A stretch of 64,000 nucleotides of DNA from assembly GCA_014871385.1 (NCBI GenBank), contig CM026426.1:69246674-69310673 (forward strand), given 5' to 3'. Position 1 is the first letter of the stretch; each line of letters begins with the position of its first letter. The DNA comes from Ceratodon purpureus. Taxonomy: Eukaryota > Streptophyta > Bryopsida > Pseudoditrichales > Ditrichaceae. A model generated the notes under the pieces. It saw only the letters and a program-made list of their open reading frames with translations. It ran no database searches and was not told the origin of the DNA. Shown in pieces: positions 45,633 to 57,101 of this stretch. The position numbers were made by a program, and so were the translations under genes.

Positions 45633-48600
45633 ATGGGGATGGTCTGTCTGTACGCCCAAGGCATGGGCATCCCTCTTAGGTTTCGCGTAGATGACGATGG
45701 TCTAGCTACGGTGTCCTCTCTTCGCCTCAGTCTCAGATTCCATTTCCGTGAAGATTCCATCAGTATAGAGGAGGAGATGTTTGATGACGTTACTGCCGAG
45801 GTTACCCACACCCTCGGGCAACCTTCAGTGAGAGATGAGAACAACATGTTGCAGTGGAGACTCCTCCCTGGATCCTATAGAGTCTATGGTCTTACTGATT
45901 CTCTGATGGCTGCATCCACTGAGATCCTCACCCCCCGTCGCTCTTCTACTTGCACAATTCAGACTCCTTTACCTCATGATGTCAAAGTCAAAGTCGAGCC
46001 TGGTACCGAGACTTCAGATGTAGAGAAACCTCCTCCGACCGTCATATCTCTCTCTTCTGATGACGAAGTCAGTCCCGTCAAGTTGGTGCCTAAGGTCCAC
46101 GCAGATGCTCCTCCTTCCAATGTGTCTCCTCCATTGTCCCAGGTCAGAGTTAGCATTGTTCCGCTCCTTAAAGAGATTGGTAAGACGCGTGGGTCCAAAA
46201 ACATTTTGAAGAAGATAGACTATTCCACTATTAGACACGAGAGAGTTGAGTACTTGCCTGCGAAGTTTGATGGTCTGGTTCTTTTTGAGTTGCCCCCAGC
46301 TGCTGCAGGATCCTCTAAGCTCGCCGCCAAGTCAATGCAGGGAATGGACAAACGATACGATGGACACTTGTGGACGAAGACAATCACAACAAACATCAAA
46401 AACGACTTTGGACTCTCTTTCCGAAGTGCCCTCTGCGACGGATGGCTGCACTGCAGCAACAAGGAGTGTGACTTCCTGAAGCGTGTTCCGAAGATCTTTA
46501 AGGTTAACGAGACTGAGTTCGAAGGGTGTACCGTGCAAGCTTTTCTCATGGATCAGCCTCCTCCATCTGACTCCACGCTAGTGTGCAAGGTATGTAAAGA
46601 ACCTCCATCATGTGTAGCTACATGCGAGGCTAAGATTTATTACGTAGTGGGAAAAGCGAATCAGACTAGAGCTTGTATTCACATAGGAACACATGATCAT
46701 CTAGTGAAAGTTGGAGACTATAGAGACTCTAAAGCAGAGATTAGTAGCTCAATAGAAGAGCAGGTAGAGATGAACAACAAAGCAACGAAGAGCGCCGTTG
46801 TCTTGGAGGCGAGCAAACACCTCATCGGGAGCAATCTGCTACAGCCTGAGGATGCACCACCGAGGAAGCTGACGATGGAGGAGCTGGTTCCTGTTCTGGA
46901 TCGATGCAAAGACATGGCGTCGCCCAACATCCGCAACAAAGTTGCCACCTTCAAAAAATTCGTAAGGTACGGAATCATGGACGGTATCACCAAGCTCCGT
47001 GGTAACAGTCTCTGGGCGTATGTCCAGGAGAATAGGTTTCCTGGTCAGCGATCCATGCGTGACAAAGTCTTTGTCTTCAAGATGTCGGAGGTCGGTCCAG
47101 GCAGTGGTGTCGACTTGGTCAGCCGTATGCAAGCTGGTGGCGATTTGGAGAATGCATGGATCATGTTCGACCATGTCAAACGCGTCAAAGACTGGTCGAC
47201 GATGGCGTGCCATGTGTACGACGCCACCTACTGCCGCGTGATGACAATCGCCACTTGCGACATGCAGTCCGAGGACACGGACGCCCAGCTCGTCTTCTGG
47301 AAAAACCTGAACCTCGTCATGGAGATCAATGGCGTTGCAGCGCCGAACTTCAAGGGGTTCATGGCGGATAACGCACAGGCCAATTGGAATGCAGTGCGGA
47401 TCCTTTACGGCAATGGCAACAAAGAGGACCCAATGGAGGACCGGGAGAGGTCGTGCTTGTTCCACTGGACTCAGAACATGGTGGCGTATACGCAGAAGCA
47501 CTTCCCCGAAGAACTCTGGGAACAGCACAAGAAGATGTGCACTCAGTACAAGAATGCGACCAGCATGGCAGAGGCGGACACTCTGTACGACACGTTGCAA
47601 GCATGGTGGGCATCCACCGGGGTGGTTGGCGAGAGCGGACTTATCAAACTTGATCAGTGGCTGTTATTCTGGCACCACCGCTTCCGGCAATGGGGGGGAT
47701 TCATGACCACGGTATGATTTCTGCACTCTATTTTGATGTTTTTGATACTGGTTTTGTAGCCCTAACCTACAAAACTCTAATCTGTGAATCTAACGGCATC
47801 TACTGTCAAATCTGCAGAAATTCACGAAAGAAGAACTCACAGAGATGCCCACCTGTAACCTCGCCGAAACAGTTCATAACAAGTGGCTCCAAGCTTCAGG
47901 AAACAACGGGAACGACCTGTACGTTGCTACCGTGGACGATTTCGTTCGGGCTTTTCTACAGGTTGTCAACTACTACCAGTTCCTCAAAGGTAGAAGAAGG
48001 AACTCAGGCTTCGGATGGCGGAACGCAACGCGAAGAAATGGGGAAATCCTACACTGCTCGACAAGCCCATGCTCGATATGCCTGGCGCGGATGAGTTCTG
48101 CACCCGTCAGCCTATCATGCCAGGAGCGGAAGTCTTCGGTTCACAGAAGCGAAAAGCCGACGTCCTTATCGGAGCTGACGAAGAGTCTCATCGCCCGGAT
48201 AAGACCAACTTCTCACGCCCAAGAGGCCCAAGACGTGCCGTCAGGGCTCGCCCTATGCAGATGCCCGTCATTGTGGAAGACGACTCCGAACACGACACCG
48301 ACGTACAATGTACCCAACCTCCTGCCCAGGAAGTTGATTCCCCTTTACCTTCACCTGTGAACAAGGGCGGCATTCGCCATGTCAACGCGGTTGAAGAAAC
48401 CAAGGTGGACGTGAAGGAGTGGCACATTTCGAGACTTCACAAACTTTCTGCGAAGTGCTGCTGGGCCCAAAGAGCTGAAACGAAGAAGAAGTGCACTGAG
48501 AGAATCGTGAGGGGGCCCCATTGCACAGCTGCACCGACCTACACTGGGCTCTGGACTAACTATCGCAGGAACCTAGTGGAGAAGACTGAGTTCTTCTTCT

Positions 48601-49289
48601 GCTCCGACGATATCGAGCGCTGCGTGAAAGGCTCTAAGCGCAAGTGGGTAGCACACTACTCAAAGGACCAGGAATTCCCCTCCATTCCAGAGGTGTGGCC
48701 AGTGAAACTAGGTACTAACCTAAAACTTACTGAGATTCTTGCCCTTGAAGCAGCGGGCTTTCAACTTCCGCAGAAGAAACCGGTCTCCCCAAGACGCCTC
48801 TTCTCCTCTGCCCCGCCCCCTGCAAATCTCAGCTCGCTGCCAGTCCCTGCAGACGCTGACCGCTACCCAGGGAAGAGAGACGGCAAGATGGTGAAGCGCA
48901 CTGCCACTCGTCCCAATCAAGCGCAGCGACTCTCCATGGGCTCCTCCGAGTCTCTTAAAGCGCGCCTCCGTTCCGTCACCATGATACCTGAGCCGGGCCA
49001 CGGTTGCATCATTGGGCTGGATTCGGGCGTCGCTCCACACATCACACGGTACCAGATTACCATCAGTTCTTACCCTGGTTGCACTTGCCCAGCATTCAAG
49101 AAGACGATGACTACGTTCCGTGGCAAGACTCTGTTCACGTATTGTAAGCACCTATACTACATACTCTTGAAGGTCTGCAACCGTGATCCCGAAGCGGAGC
49201 TTTTCATCCATGCGCCTACCTTTAGCTTCAACGAGGTCAAGCTTCTCCTAGAGAGTGGAATCTTGCGTCACCCCTTGGCGAAGAAGTAG
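45633..49289 (+). pseudogene. Mutator-like transposase with SWIM zinc finger, inner copy, one 22-bp deletion frameshift
   Basis: Exon 1 45633-47711 (693 codons), donor ACG|GTATGA. Exon 2 starts at 47818 after TCTGCAG. ATG 45633 is chosen because the outer copy has the same MGMVC start. The N-terminus is Ser/Pro-rich and is followed by a Cys-containing region (CSNKECDFLKR, CKVCKEPPSC). The MULE-like DDE core has YDATYC (D about 530), FMADNAQANW (D about 579) and CLFHWTQN (about 608-615). After the frameshift, a SWIM-type C-x-C...C-x-H finger (GCTCPAF...TYCKHLYYI) lies near 49075-49155. Next to the outer copy, exon 2 lacks 22 bp near 47990, so the SWIM half (48015-49289) is out of frame. As read the protein is truncated. 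Confidence 0.82.
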
Positions 49290-49543
49290 GTAGCCCTCCT
49301 ACTTTAGAACTGCCATTTCCACAATGGCCATTTGTCACGTAGTGAATGATTTTAGTAATATCCCATGTACTAAGTCAGCAATATAGAAGCTGTATTGACT
49401 TTTTCATTATATTAAGGGCTTTGTCGTTCACATTAATTGCATTCTATTTCAATACAATCTATCTTGAACAAGTGCACTATATACTTCGTATCCCCTGACA
49501 TGTATCTTTTATTACAGCAAACATATACTTGTTATTAGATGTC

Positions 49544-49996
49544 TCAATCTTCGAACCTAACACGTTTAGGGTTGCCCACTACACTATCAGCAGGACTGCC
49601 AGCCACTGACTGTACTACAGGACAAACTACATTCGCATTCACTTTCGTTCCCACACTTGGAGCGTGTCCTTGGTATGATCGTTTCAGCAATGGCCCACCT
49701 CCCCGCCTCCGATTAACTGATTCCCTGGAATAGGTTCCCCTTGGGATCTTTCCAACCTTCGAGTACGCATGTGGTTGCAAAGGCACATCTGCGTCCTTCT
49801 CTAGCACTCTGATATCATCCGAATTTTCTGAACGTGGAGGGTCAGCTCTTACATCCGGTTGGACGTCAACATTCGTTGTCGAAGGACGCCCTTGGCTGTT
49901 GGCCATCACCTCTTCTTCGTCCTCCACCTCAACATATGGTTGAAATGGACAAACATCGTCAGCAAGTGAAACAACAATATCTCTGACGTCTTCCAT
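49544..49996 (-). CDS. Small acidic/basic accessory protein of the element
   Basis: An ATG-initiated 150-aa frame. The N-terminal third is acidic (VEVEDEEEVMAN), the middle has RSENSDDIRVLEKDADV, and the C-terminal third is basic (RGTYSRESVNRRRGGG). The last 60 codons are also present in the outer copy (53609-53790) before it is cut. It is convergent with the transposase, with 254 bp between their stops. No known domain is recognised; an element-encoded accessory protein is the simplest reading. Confidence 0.45.
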   Translation of the reverse strand: MEDVRDIVVSLADDVCPFQPYVEVEDEEEVMANSQGRPSTTNVDVQPDVRADPPRSENSDDIRVLEKDADVPLQPHAYSKVGKIPRGTYSRESVNRRRGGGPLLKRSYQGHAPSVGTKVNANVVCPVVQSVAGSPADSVVGNPKRVRFED

Positions 49997-50223
49997 AGCT
50001 GCTGTCCCGCACTACGGAAAAGAGCTTCACATAACACCAACACAAAAGAGGCAGAGACATTCCCTACTCTTATCTTAAATATCCCTGAAGAAGATGCTTG
50101 GCGCCCTTGAAAATCGGCTATTCATTCATTGAGAAGTTGTCATCCTCTTAAACCGAATGGAAAAAGATGAAGGTTTAGCAGAGGTCATTTAGCATTTAAT
50201 TTTTTTTTTAAAATTAAAGAATG

Positions 50224-50259
<36 letters not shown>

Positions 50260-50764
50260 ATTTATAAAAAATGAAATTAAAAAGATTAAAGTAAAGAATA
50301 GCAATATTTAATATGAAGGTTGAAAATAATATGAAGGAGATTAACAAATTGAATGTGAAAATAAAATGATTGTGAAAATAAAATGAAGGAGAGAATTAAA
50401 TGAAAGGAGGCTTTTGACCCCTCTAACAAGATAGATAGAATAAAGAAAATTTTATAAAAAATACAAGACAAATTTCAAAAAATTTAAAAGAAAATAAAAA
50501 AAAGGAAAAAGGCGTGTAGACTATGGTGGATGAATTCTACCAATGTTAAGAAAATGTTACGAAATTAAATGTTACTTGATCCCTGTTCAGAGGTTCAATA
50601 CTAATACATTTTAAGTAGTAATTTGCATATAAATTTAAGGAGATAAGGGGAATTACTGTATGCCTGAACTAGTAAGAAGGAGCTGGAGCATAGTAATTGG
50701 TGCACGTTAAAAAATTAATCACCAAGAAAAGAGAAAACGAACTACAAATTCAATGAAAATACTG
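49997..50764. other. A/T-rich subterminal region with long poly-A tract
   Basis: No gene seen. A run of about 36 A (about 50224-50259) is preceded by a T tract (50199-50210). The remainder is very A/T-rich up to the right terminal repeat. Confidence 0.6.
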
Positions 50765-50979
50765 TAATTAGTCCACGGTTATAGGGTCAATTAAATTACT
50801 AAAATTAGTAAATTTCCAAAAATAAATTAAGAATATTCGAATCTTCTGATTTTATGATTTATTTTTAGTAAAAAAAGTGCTATTTTTAGGTTCTGTCCCC
50901 CATTCTGTGCTCTCCGCTCTCCAAATCTGCGCTCACCGCTCTCCGCTCTGCGCTCTGCGCTCACGTACAAGCTACCCTC
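50765..50979 (-). repeat. Right terminal inverted repeat of inner element
   Basis: Read inward on the minus strand it gives GAGGGTAGCTTGTACGTGAG, GAGCGCAGAGCGCAGAGCGG, GAGCACAGAATGG, and after an A/T insertion GACCCTATAACCGTGGAC (around 50772-50790). It pairs with 34079-34206. Confidence 0.88.
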
Positions 50980-53601
50980 GATGGTCTGTCTGTATGCCCA
51001 AGGCATGGGAATCCCTCTTAGGTTTTGCGTAGATGAGGATGGTCTAGCTACAGTGTCCTCTCTTCGCCTGAGTCTCAGATTCCATTTCCGTGAAGATACC
51101 ATCAGTATAGAGGAAGATATCTTTGATGACGTTACTGCCGAGGTTACCCACACACTCAAGCAACCTTCAATGAGAGATGAGAACAATATGTTGCAGTGGA
51201 GACTCTTCCCTGGATCCTATAGAGTCTATGTTCTTACTAATTCTCTGATGGCTGCATCCACTGAGATCCTCACCCCCCGTCGCTCTTCTACTTGCACAAT
51301 TCAGACTCCCTTACCTCGTGATGTCAAGGTCAAAGTCGAGCCTGGAATTGAGACTTCAGACGTAGAGAAACCTCCTCCTCCGTCCGTCATATCTCTCTCT
51401 TCTGATGACGAAGTCAGTCCTGTCAAGTTGGTGCCTCAGGTCCACGCTGATGCTCCTCCTTCCAATGTGTCTCCTCCATTGTCCCAAGTCACAGTTAGCA
51501 TTGTCCCCCTCCTTCAACAGCTTGCTAAGACGCGTGGGTCCAAAAACATCTTGAAGAAGATAGACTATTCCACTATTTGACACGAGAGAGTAGACTACTT
51601 GCCCTCGAAGTTTGATGGTCTGGTTCTTTTTTGAGTTGCCCCCAACTGCTGCAGGATCCTCTAAGCTCGCCGCCAAGTCAATGCAGGGAATGGACAAACG
51701 ATACGATGGACACTTGTGGACGAAGACAATCACAACAAACATCAAAAACGACTTTGGACTCTCTTTCCGAAGTGCCCTCTGCGACGGATGGCTGCACTGC
51801 AGCAACAAGGAGTGTGACTTCCTGAAGCGTGTTCCGAAGATCTTTAAGGTTAACGAGACTGAGTTCGAAGGGTGTACCGTGCAAGCTTTTCTCATGGATC
51901 AGCCTCCTCCATCTGACTCCACGCTAGTGTGCAAGGTATGTAAAGAACCTCCATCATGTGTAGCTACATGCGAGGCTAAGATTTATTACGTAGTGGGAAA
52001 AGCGAATCAGACTAGAGCTTGTATTCACATAGGAACACATGATCATCTAGTGAAAGTTGGAGACTATAGAGACTCTAAAGCAGAGATTAGTAGCTCAATA
52101 GAAGAGCAGGTAGAGATGAACAACAAAGCAACGAAGAGCGCCGTTGTCTTGGAGGCGAGCAAACACCTCATCGGGAGCAATCTGCTACAGCCTGAGGATG
52201 CACCACCGAGGAAGCTGACGATGGAGGAGCTGGTTCTTGTTCTGGATGGATGCAAAGACATGGCGTCACCAAATATCCGCAACAAAGTCGCGACCTTCAA
52301 AAAAATCAGAAGGTACGGAATCATGGAAAGTATCACCAAGCTTCGTGGAAACAGTCTGTGGGCGTATGTCCAAGAGAATAAGTTTCCTGATCAGGTAGCT
52401 ATGCGTGACAAAGTCTTTGTCTTCAAGATGTCGGAGGTCGGGCCGGGAAGTGGTGTGGACTTGATCAGCCGAATGCAAGCTGGCGGAGATCTGGAGAACG
52501 CCTTGATTATGTTCGACCATGTAAAACGCGTGAAAGAGTGGTCGACGATGGCGTGCCATGTGTACAACGCCACCTACTGCCGCGTGATGACAATCACCAC
52601 TTGCGACATGCAGTCCGAGGACACGGAGGCCCAGCTTGTCTTCTGGAAAAACCTGAACCTGGTCATGGAGAACAATGGCGTTGCAGCGCCGAACTTCAAG
52701 GGGTTCATGGCGGTTAACGCACTGGCGCATTGGAATGCAGTGAGGATCCTTTACGGCAATGGCAACAAAGAGGACCCAATGGAGGACCGGGAGAGGTCGT
52801 GCTTGTTCCACTGGACTCAGAACATGGTCGCGTATACGCAGAAGCACTTCCCCAAAGAACTCTGGGAACAGCATAAAAAGATGTGCACTCAGTACAAGAA
52901 TGCGACCAGCATGGCAGAGGCGGACACTCTGTACGACACGTTGCAAGCATGGTGGGCATCCACCGGGGTGGTTGGCGAGAGCGGACTTATCAAACTTGAT
53001 CAGTGGCTGTTATTCTGGCACCACCGCTTCCGGCAATGGGGGGGATTCATGACCACGGTATGATTTCTGCACTCTATTTTGATGTTTTTGATACTGGTTT
53101 TGTAGCCCTAACCTACAAAACTCTACTCAGTGAATCTAACGGTACCTACTGTCAAAACTGCAGAAATTCACAGAAGAAGAACTCACAGAGATGCCGACCA
53201 GTAATCTCGCCAAAACAGTTCATAACAAGTGGCTCCAAGCTTCAGGAAACAACGGAAACGACCTCTACGTTGCTACCGTGGACGATTTTGATCGGGCTTT
53301 TCTACAGGTTGTTAACTACTACCAGTTCCTCAAAGGTGAAGTCGGCGGAACAGGACCATTGAAGAAGGAACTCAAGCTCAGGATAGTGGAACGCAAGGCA
53401 AAAAAAAGGGGAAATCCTACACTGCTCAAAGACCTCATGCTCGATATGCCAGAAGCGGATGAGTTCTGCACCCGTCAGCCTATCATGCGTGGAGCGGAAA
53501 TGTTTGGTTCACAGAAGCGAACCATGATACCTGAGCCGGGCAACGGTTGCATCATTGTACTGGATTTGGGCGTTGCTCAGCCAAGATATACTTGTTATTA
53601 G
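50980..53601 (+). pseudogene. Outer copy of the SWIM transposase, split by the inner element and internally deleted
   Basis: The first five codons remain at 34064-34078 and the rest resumes here after the target duplication. The protein is close to the inner copy (YNATYC at the first Asp site, FMAVNALAHW at the second, CLFHWTQN). Both DDE aspartate contexts have changed: YDATYC to YNATYC and MADNAQ to MAVNAL. There is TGA at 51578-51580 (inner copy has AGA) and an extra T near 51632. The intron (53056-53162 region) is kept. Exon 2 retains the 22 bp missing from the inner copy, but about 820 bp are deleted after GSQKR (near 53520) and about 490 bp near 53583, removing the SWIM finger. Confidence 0.85.
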
Positions 53602-53608
53602 ACGCCCT

Positions 53609-53790
53609 AATCTTTGATCCTACCACGTTTAGGGTTGCCCACTACGCTATCAGCAGGACTGCCAGCCTCTGACTGTACTACAAGACAAACTACATTCGCG
53701 TTCACTTTCGGTCCCACACTTGGCAAGTGTCCATGGTATGAACGTTTCAGCAATGGCCCACCTCCTTGCCTCCGATTCACTGATTCCCTG
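53609..53790 (-). pseudogene. Fragment of acidic/basic accessory gene, outer copy
   Basis: Sequence matches 49548-49731 (C-terminal third of the 150-aa protein) up to GATTCCCTGGA, where homology ends sharply and Copia-derived sequence begins. The 5' two-thirds and the outer element's right terminal repeat are absent. Confidence 0.7.
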
Positions 53791-53821
53791 GAGCTTCACA
53801 TGGATCATGGAAAGCTGGGAC

Positions 53822-55062
53822 TCACGAGGAGCTTGTGAGGGAGGTCGAGGGAGGAGAGGCATGACCTGTTGCTTGAGCCGTGGAGGATGGAGCAATGCCT
53901 TTGAGGCGTGCCACTGGTGTTCGATTGCTTTGACCTGTGCCAGAGTGGAATAACGTCGGTAGGCTGCATGATGGATGTAGCTGCTGGGAAGTGCCGTTGG
54001 TGAAGCTCAGAGCAGTGGGTTCAAGAAACATAGGCCAGTCAGGCAAGGTGGTTGGAACAGAGACGGAGGTGTCTCGTCCGGAAGGTTTACTTGGAAAGGA
54101 AAGTTCATCGAACTTGACATCTTTTGAAAAAATGATCTTTCGTGTAGGGCGATGGTAATTGCGGAAGCCCTTCGATGTTGCATCATATCCTAGGAATATG
54201 CATTCCATTGCCCGGGGCGCCCACTTCTTCCTTGCCGCTGAATTATTGAGTACGTAGCTTTTGCAGCCGAAAATCCTGAGATGCGTCACAGATGGAACTC
54301 GGCTAGTGAGACGTTCATATGGTGTTGCACCGTGTTTTGCTGAAGTTGAGGTTCTGTTTGCCAGGTTATTTGCCGTGGCCACTGCCTGTGTCGAGAGGTG
54401 AGGTGGAACATGACTGGCAAAGGCCATGCAACGAGCCTTGTCCAATAAAGTTCAATTTTTCCTTTCCGATATTCCGTTCTGGTGCGGGGTGTAAGCCTGC
54501 GTAAGTTGTCACAGTATTCCAGAGCTTTCACAAAATCTCATAAAGCCATGATAAATGTATTCTCCTCCGTTGTCTAATCGGATAGCTTTTATGCGGTGAC
54601 TACTTTGAAGTTCAATCATGGATTTAAAAGCTTTGAAACGCCCAACTGTCTCAAATTTGTGCTTCAGAATATACACCCTTGTGTACCTACTAAAGTCGTC
54701 TGCGATTGTGAGGAGGTACTTGGAGCCGGATAGTGACTTCGATCAGACTGGTCCGCAAATGTCGGAATGAAGAAGCTCCAGTGGCTCGATGGCGCGAGTT
54801 GCAGCTGGTGGAGCGCTGCTTTCTTGTCAGTGTCTGTGGACGACCCTTTGTGGTTTAGGAGTTCAGGACTACGTCCCGTGGCAGAAAGCGGTGCACAGTG
54901 ATGCTGTGGAGGACAGTACAGGTAAGCCAATTACCTTCGATCTGGCCAGCATATATGCAAGTACTTTGTAGCTTGGGTGGCCGAAACGGCAGTGCCATAA
55001 TGAGGTCGATGATACTCTGGAAGGGCCTTTGGTAAGGTTTACTGAGAGGCGCGGTGATCTAA
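53822..55062 (-). pseudogene. Copia integrase region, frameshifted
   Basis: In order on the minus strand: a GAG-pre-integrase LWHCRFGHPSYK motif (about 55000), a LLHSDICGP segment (first catalytic Asp), RLDNGGEYIYHGF (second Asp), PHQNGISERKN (catalytic Glu), and the C-terminal HLRIFGCKSYVL, CIFLGYD, KIIFSKDVKFDE. The pieces fall in different frames with several stops, so it is decayed. It ends without reverse transcriptase. Confidence 0.8.
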
Positions 55063-55143
55063 ACTGGTAGAGGCCATCTCTGTGGTCTCTTTTCCAGCAA
55101 ACACTATCTGATGTGCTTCAAGAAATGGAAAGTCCTTGAGGAT

Positions 55144-56355
55144 CTAAAAGTTTTCTGAGTCAAACAAGATTTTTGGCTTGCCTTGTCCATCAGCTATAGA
55201 CCCTACGGAAACTAGATTCTTTGTCACTCCTGGCACATAAAGAACTTTTTCAAATTTTACTACTCTTGAGGAAGTGGGAAATTCCACTGTTCCTTTGTCT
55301 GCTTCATTCAGCGTTTCTCCTCCCGCTGTGCTGATCTTAGATCGACATCCTTCCTCTAACTCGCTAAGTAAGTTTTTGAGGCCGGTCACGTGCTTATAGG
55401 CACCACTATCAATGAACCAGTCCCCTTTCTGGCTACCTTCGCTACTGTTGACTAGATTAAGCTCTGTAAAGTTTATTGCTAGGTCTGTTGCTGCGTCAAC
55501 AAATTCATCGTCATCGCTTCTAAAGTTGTCGACAAGATTGACAGAGGCCTTGTCTTGACAGCTAGCCTTTTGGTTCTTGATTTTGGTTGCCAAGGTGGAG
55601 CAGTTGCACATCCAGTGCTCCTTGGAGACGCAGTAATGGCACTCTCCTGTTTCACCTTTCTTGTTCTTGGACCGGCTGCTGTTACCTCCAGGATTTGTCT
55701 TGCGGCCGCCTAAGTTTTTCTTGCTAGTGCTCTTGACTAGTAAGGCCTCGTGATCACTTCGGCGGTTGCCTTTGATTTCTCTGCAAAGGTTGTCCTGTAG
55801 CAGAATCACAATTAGTTCGGCCACAGAGGGAAGAGAAGGACGGTACATGAGTGTGTTTACAAGTCCTTCGAAACTCTCAGGTAAGGCCATCATCACATGT
55901 TCTACAATTTCAGGATCACAGATAATCTCGCCAATGCATGCAAACTCATTAATCAACTGCTTGACGAGTTGCAAAAATTCTGGCATTGAACTGCCCTCCT
56001 CCATCTTCAGGTTTTTCAATCGCCTACGCAGCATGAGCTTTTGAGAATTTGTGCCGCTTGCATAGAGGTTCTTAAGAACCTCCCAGCACTCATCTGGTTC
56101 GGTGATATTCGCAATGTAGGGGATTACATTGTCCTTGACGGAGAGAGCAATCATCGTGAGAGCTCGGTTCTTGAGAACCTGCAGTGCTGCTATGTCTGCG
56201 GCGTCAGTGGGTGCTACTGTTCTTGCAGGCGGACCAACTATCTTCCACAGATTGTCTCGGCTCATGAGGTTCCTCATCTTGAAACTCCAAACTGAGTAGT
56301 TTGAATTTCCTTCAAGATTTGAGGCATCCCTTATGAGTGAGTCCTTGAAAGTCAT
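55144..56355 (-). pseudogene. Copia gag-protease region
   Basis: Open from ATG 56355 for about 400 codons. The N-terminus (LEGNSNYSVWSFKMRNLM) and the GTNSQKLMLRRRLKNLKME / MPEFLQLVKQLINE blocks are typical of the Copia gag core. A zinc knuckle C-H-Y-C-x4-H-x4-C lies near 55600-55640. The protease active site is DWFIDSGAYKHVTG near 55385-55424; Copia usually has DSGAS/T, so the Tyr is unusual. It continues to LYVPGVTKNLVSVG and then a stop at 55144. Confidence 0.85.
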
Positions 56356-56505
56356 ACTCACACACACTTCTGGTAATCTGTTAACTGATCAGCTACTTAC
56401 TCTATTTAGCTCGGTTCCTCCTAGAATGCTAACGACAACCTCTAATTCTTGCTAATTGACAGCTTCTAGGCAAGGACTACCAGCTATTAGTCACGACAAG
56501 AGCTT

Positions 56506-56517
56506 GCTCTGATACCA
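56506..56517 (-). other. Primer-binding site for initiator tRNA-Met
   Basis: The minus strand reads TGGTATCAGAGC, the standard plant Copia PBS complementary to the 3' end of tRNA-iMet. It is directly adjacent to the LTR edge at 56518. Confidence 0.93.
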
Positions 56518-57090
56518 TGTACGAGATCGGTGACACAATTCTGTAGCTAAATTTTCAGATAAACTAACTAACACTCATTAGGGGAAATATGGGGTCTGCA
56601 ACCGGCCTTGTAAGACAGCCCGAAGGTAGGTGAACTGCTGCCAATGCATGCCTCTCTTAGTAATCTCATTGGTGGATATCCTGCCCGTTGACAAAAGAAT
56701 TTGCCCCGCTGACAACAGAATCCGTTACTGTCCAATGGGATGACAGCAATGGCACACGCTCGTTAATAGTGTCATTACTGATCGTACTATCTAATGGGGT
56801 GAAAGCAGTGGCACACGCCTTCGCTGCCAGCGATTGGCTGGACCCCCCAAACGCCAATTTGGCAACCTGCTGGCACCATTGGGCGACCTGCTCGCACCAT
56901 TGGTGCCAGCAGGTACAGTGCACATGCATGGCCAAGTTTTGAGGCACGACTCCCGACCAAAGGCCCGTTGCAGACCCCGTATTTCTCCTAATGATTCAGG
57001 TCTAATATGTACTGCCCTGGCTGTACAACCCACTCGGCATTGGTTGTTCGTTGCCAACGGCCTTTCTCACATGAGCTGAAACCCACTAAC
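56518..57090 (-). repeat. 5' LTR of the Copia element (outer edge uncertain)
   Basis: On the plus strand it begins TGTACGAGATCGG right next to the PBS. It contains the MITE at 56576-56993. The far edge is placed before the LINE-like sequence and is approximate because no second LTR is present. Confidence 0.5.
56576..56993. mobile_element. MITE-like inverted-repeat element inside the LTR
   Basis: The ends CATTAGGGGAAATATGGGG and (complement) CATTAGGAGAAATACGGGG continue into GTCTGCAAC for about 30 bp. If the element is taken to start at GGGG/GGAG, the flanks are TA on both sides, as for mariner/Stowaway-type MITEs. The interior has short repeats around GCAGTGGCACACGC. No coding. Confidence 0.65.
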
Positions 57091-57101
57091 TTCTATCGAC
57101 T

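Larger units (their letters stand above)
34079..50979 (+). mobile_element. Inner 16.9-kb Mutator-like element carrying a ParB-methyltransferase gene
   Basis: The left end GGGGAAAGTTCGTACGTGAG and right end (complement) GAGGGTAGCTTGTACGTGAG are inverted repeats. They continue through GAGCGGA-type heptamers into a CCCTATAACCGTGGA block, over roughly 130-215 bp. The flanks are a perfect 10-bp duplication, GATGGTCTGT. The cargo in order is: F-box-position ORF, ParB-methyltransferase (minus), CTD-heptad protein (minus), satellite array B, basic protein (minus), SWIM transposase (plus), acidic protein (minus). The TSD size, a transposase with a MULE-like DDE core and a SWIM finger, and long TIRs together place it in the Mutator superfamily. 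It inserted into an older copy of itself. Confidence 0.9.
53792..57090 (-). mobile_element. Truncated Copia-type LTR retrotransposon
   Basis: Minus-strand order is LTR, primer-binding site, gag, protease, integrase; the element is then cut at about 53792 before reverse transcriptase and the 3' LTR. Gag-protease-integrase order is diagnostic of Copia. With only one LTR, its outer boundary and target duplication cannot be fixed. The junction with the outer Mutator-like element suggests a deletion that removed both the 3' half of the Copia element and the right end of the outer element. Confidence 0.8.

Noticed and set aside
46839..47600. Long minus-strand frame of about 250 codons within the transposase
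   Set aside because: Antisense shadow. The plus-strand frame carries the MULE motifs, and the shadow recurs in the outer copy only because the DNA is conserved.
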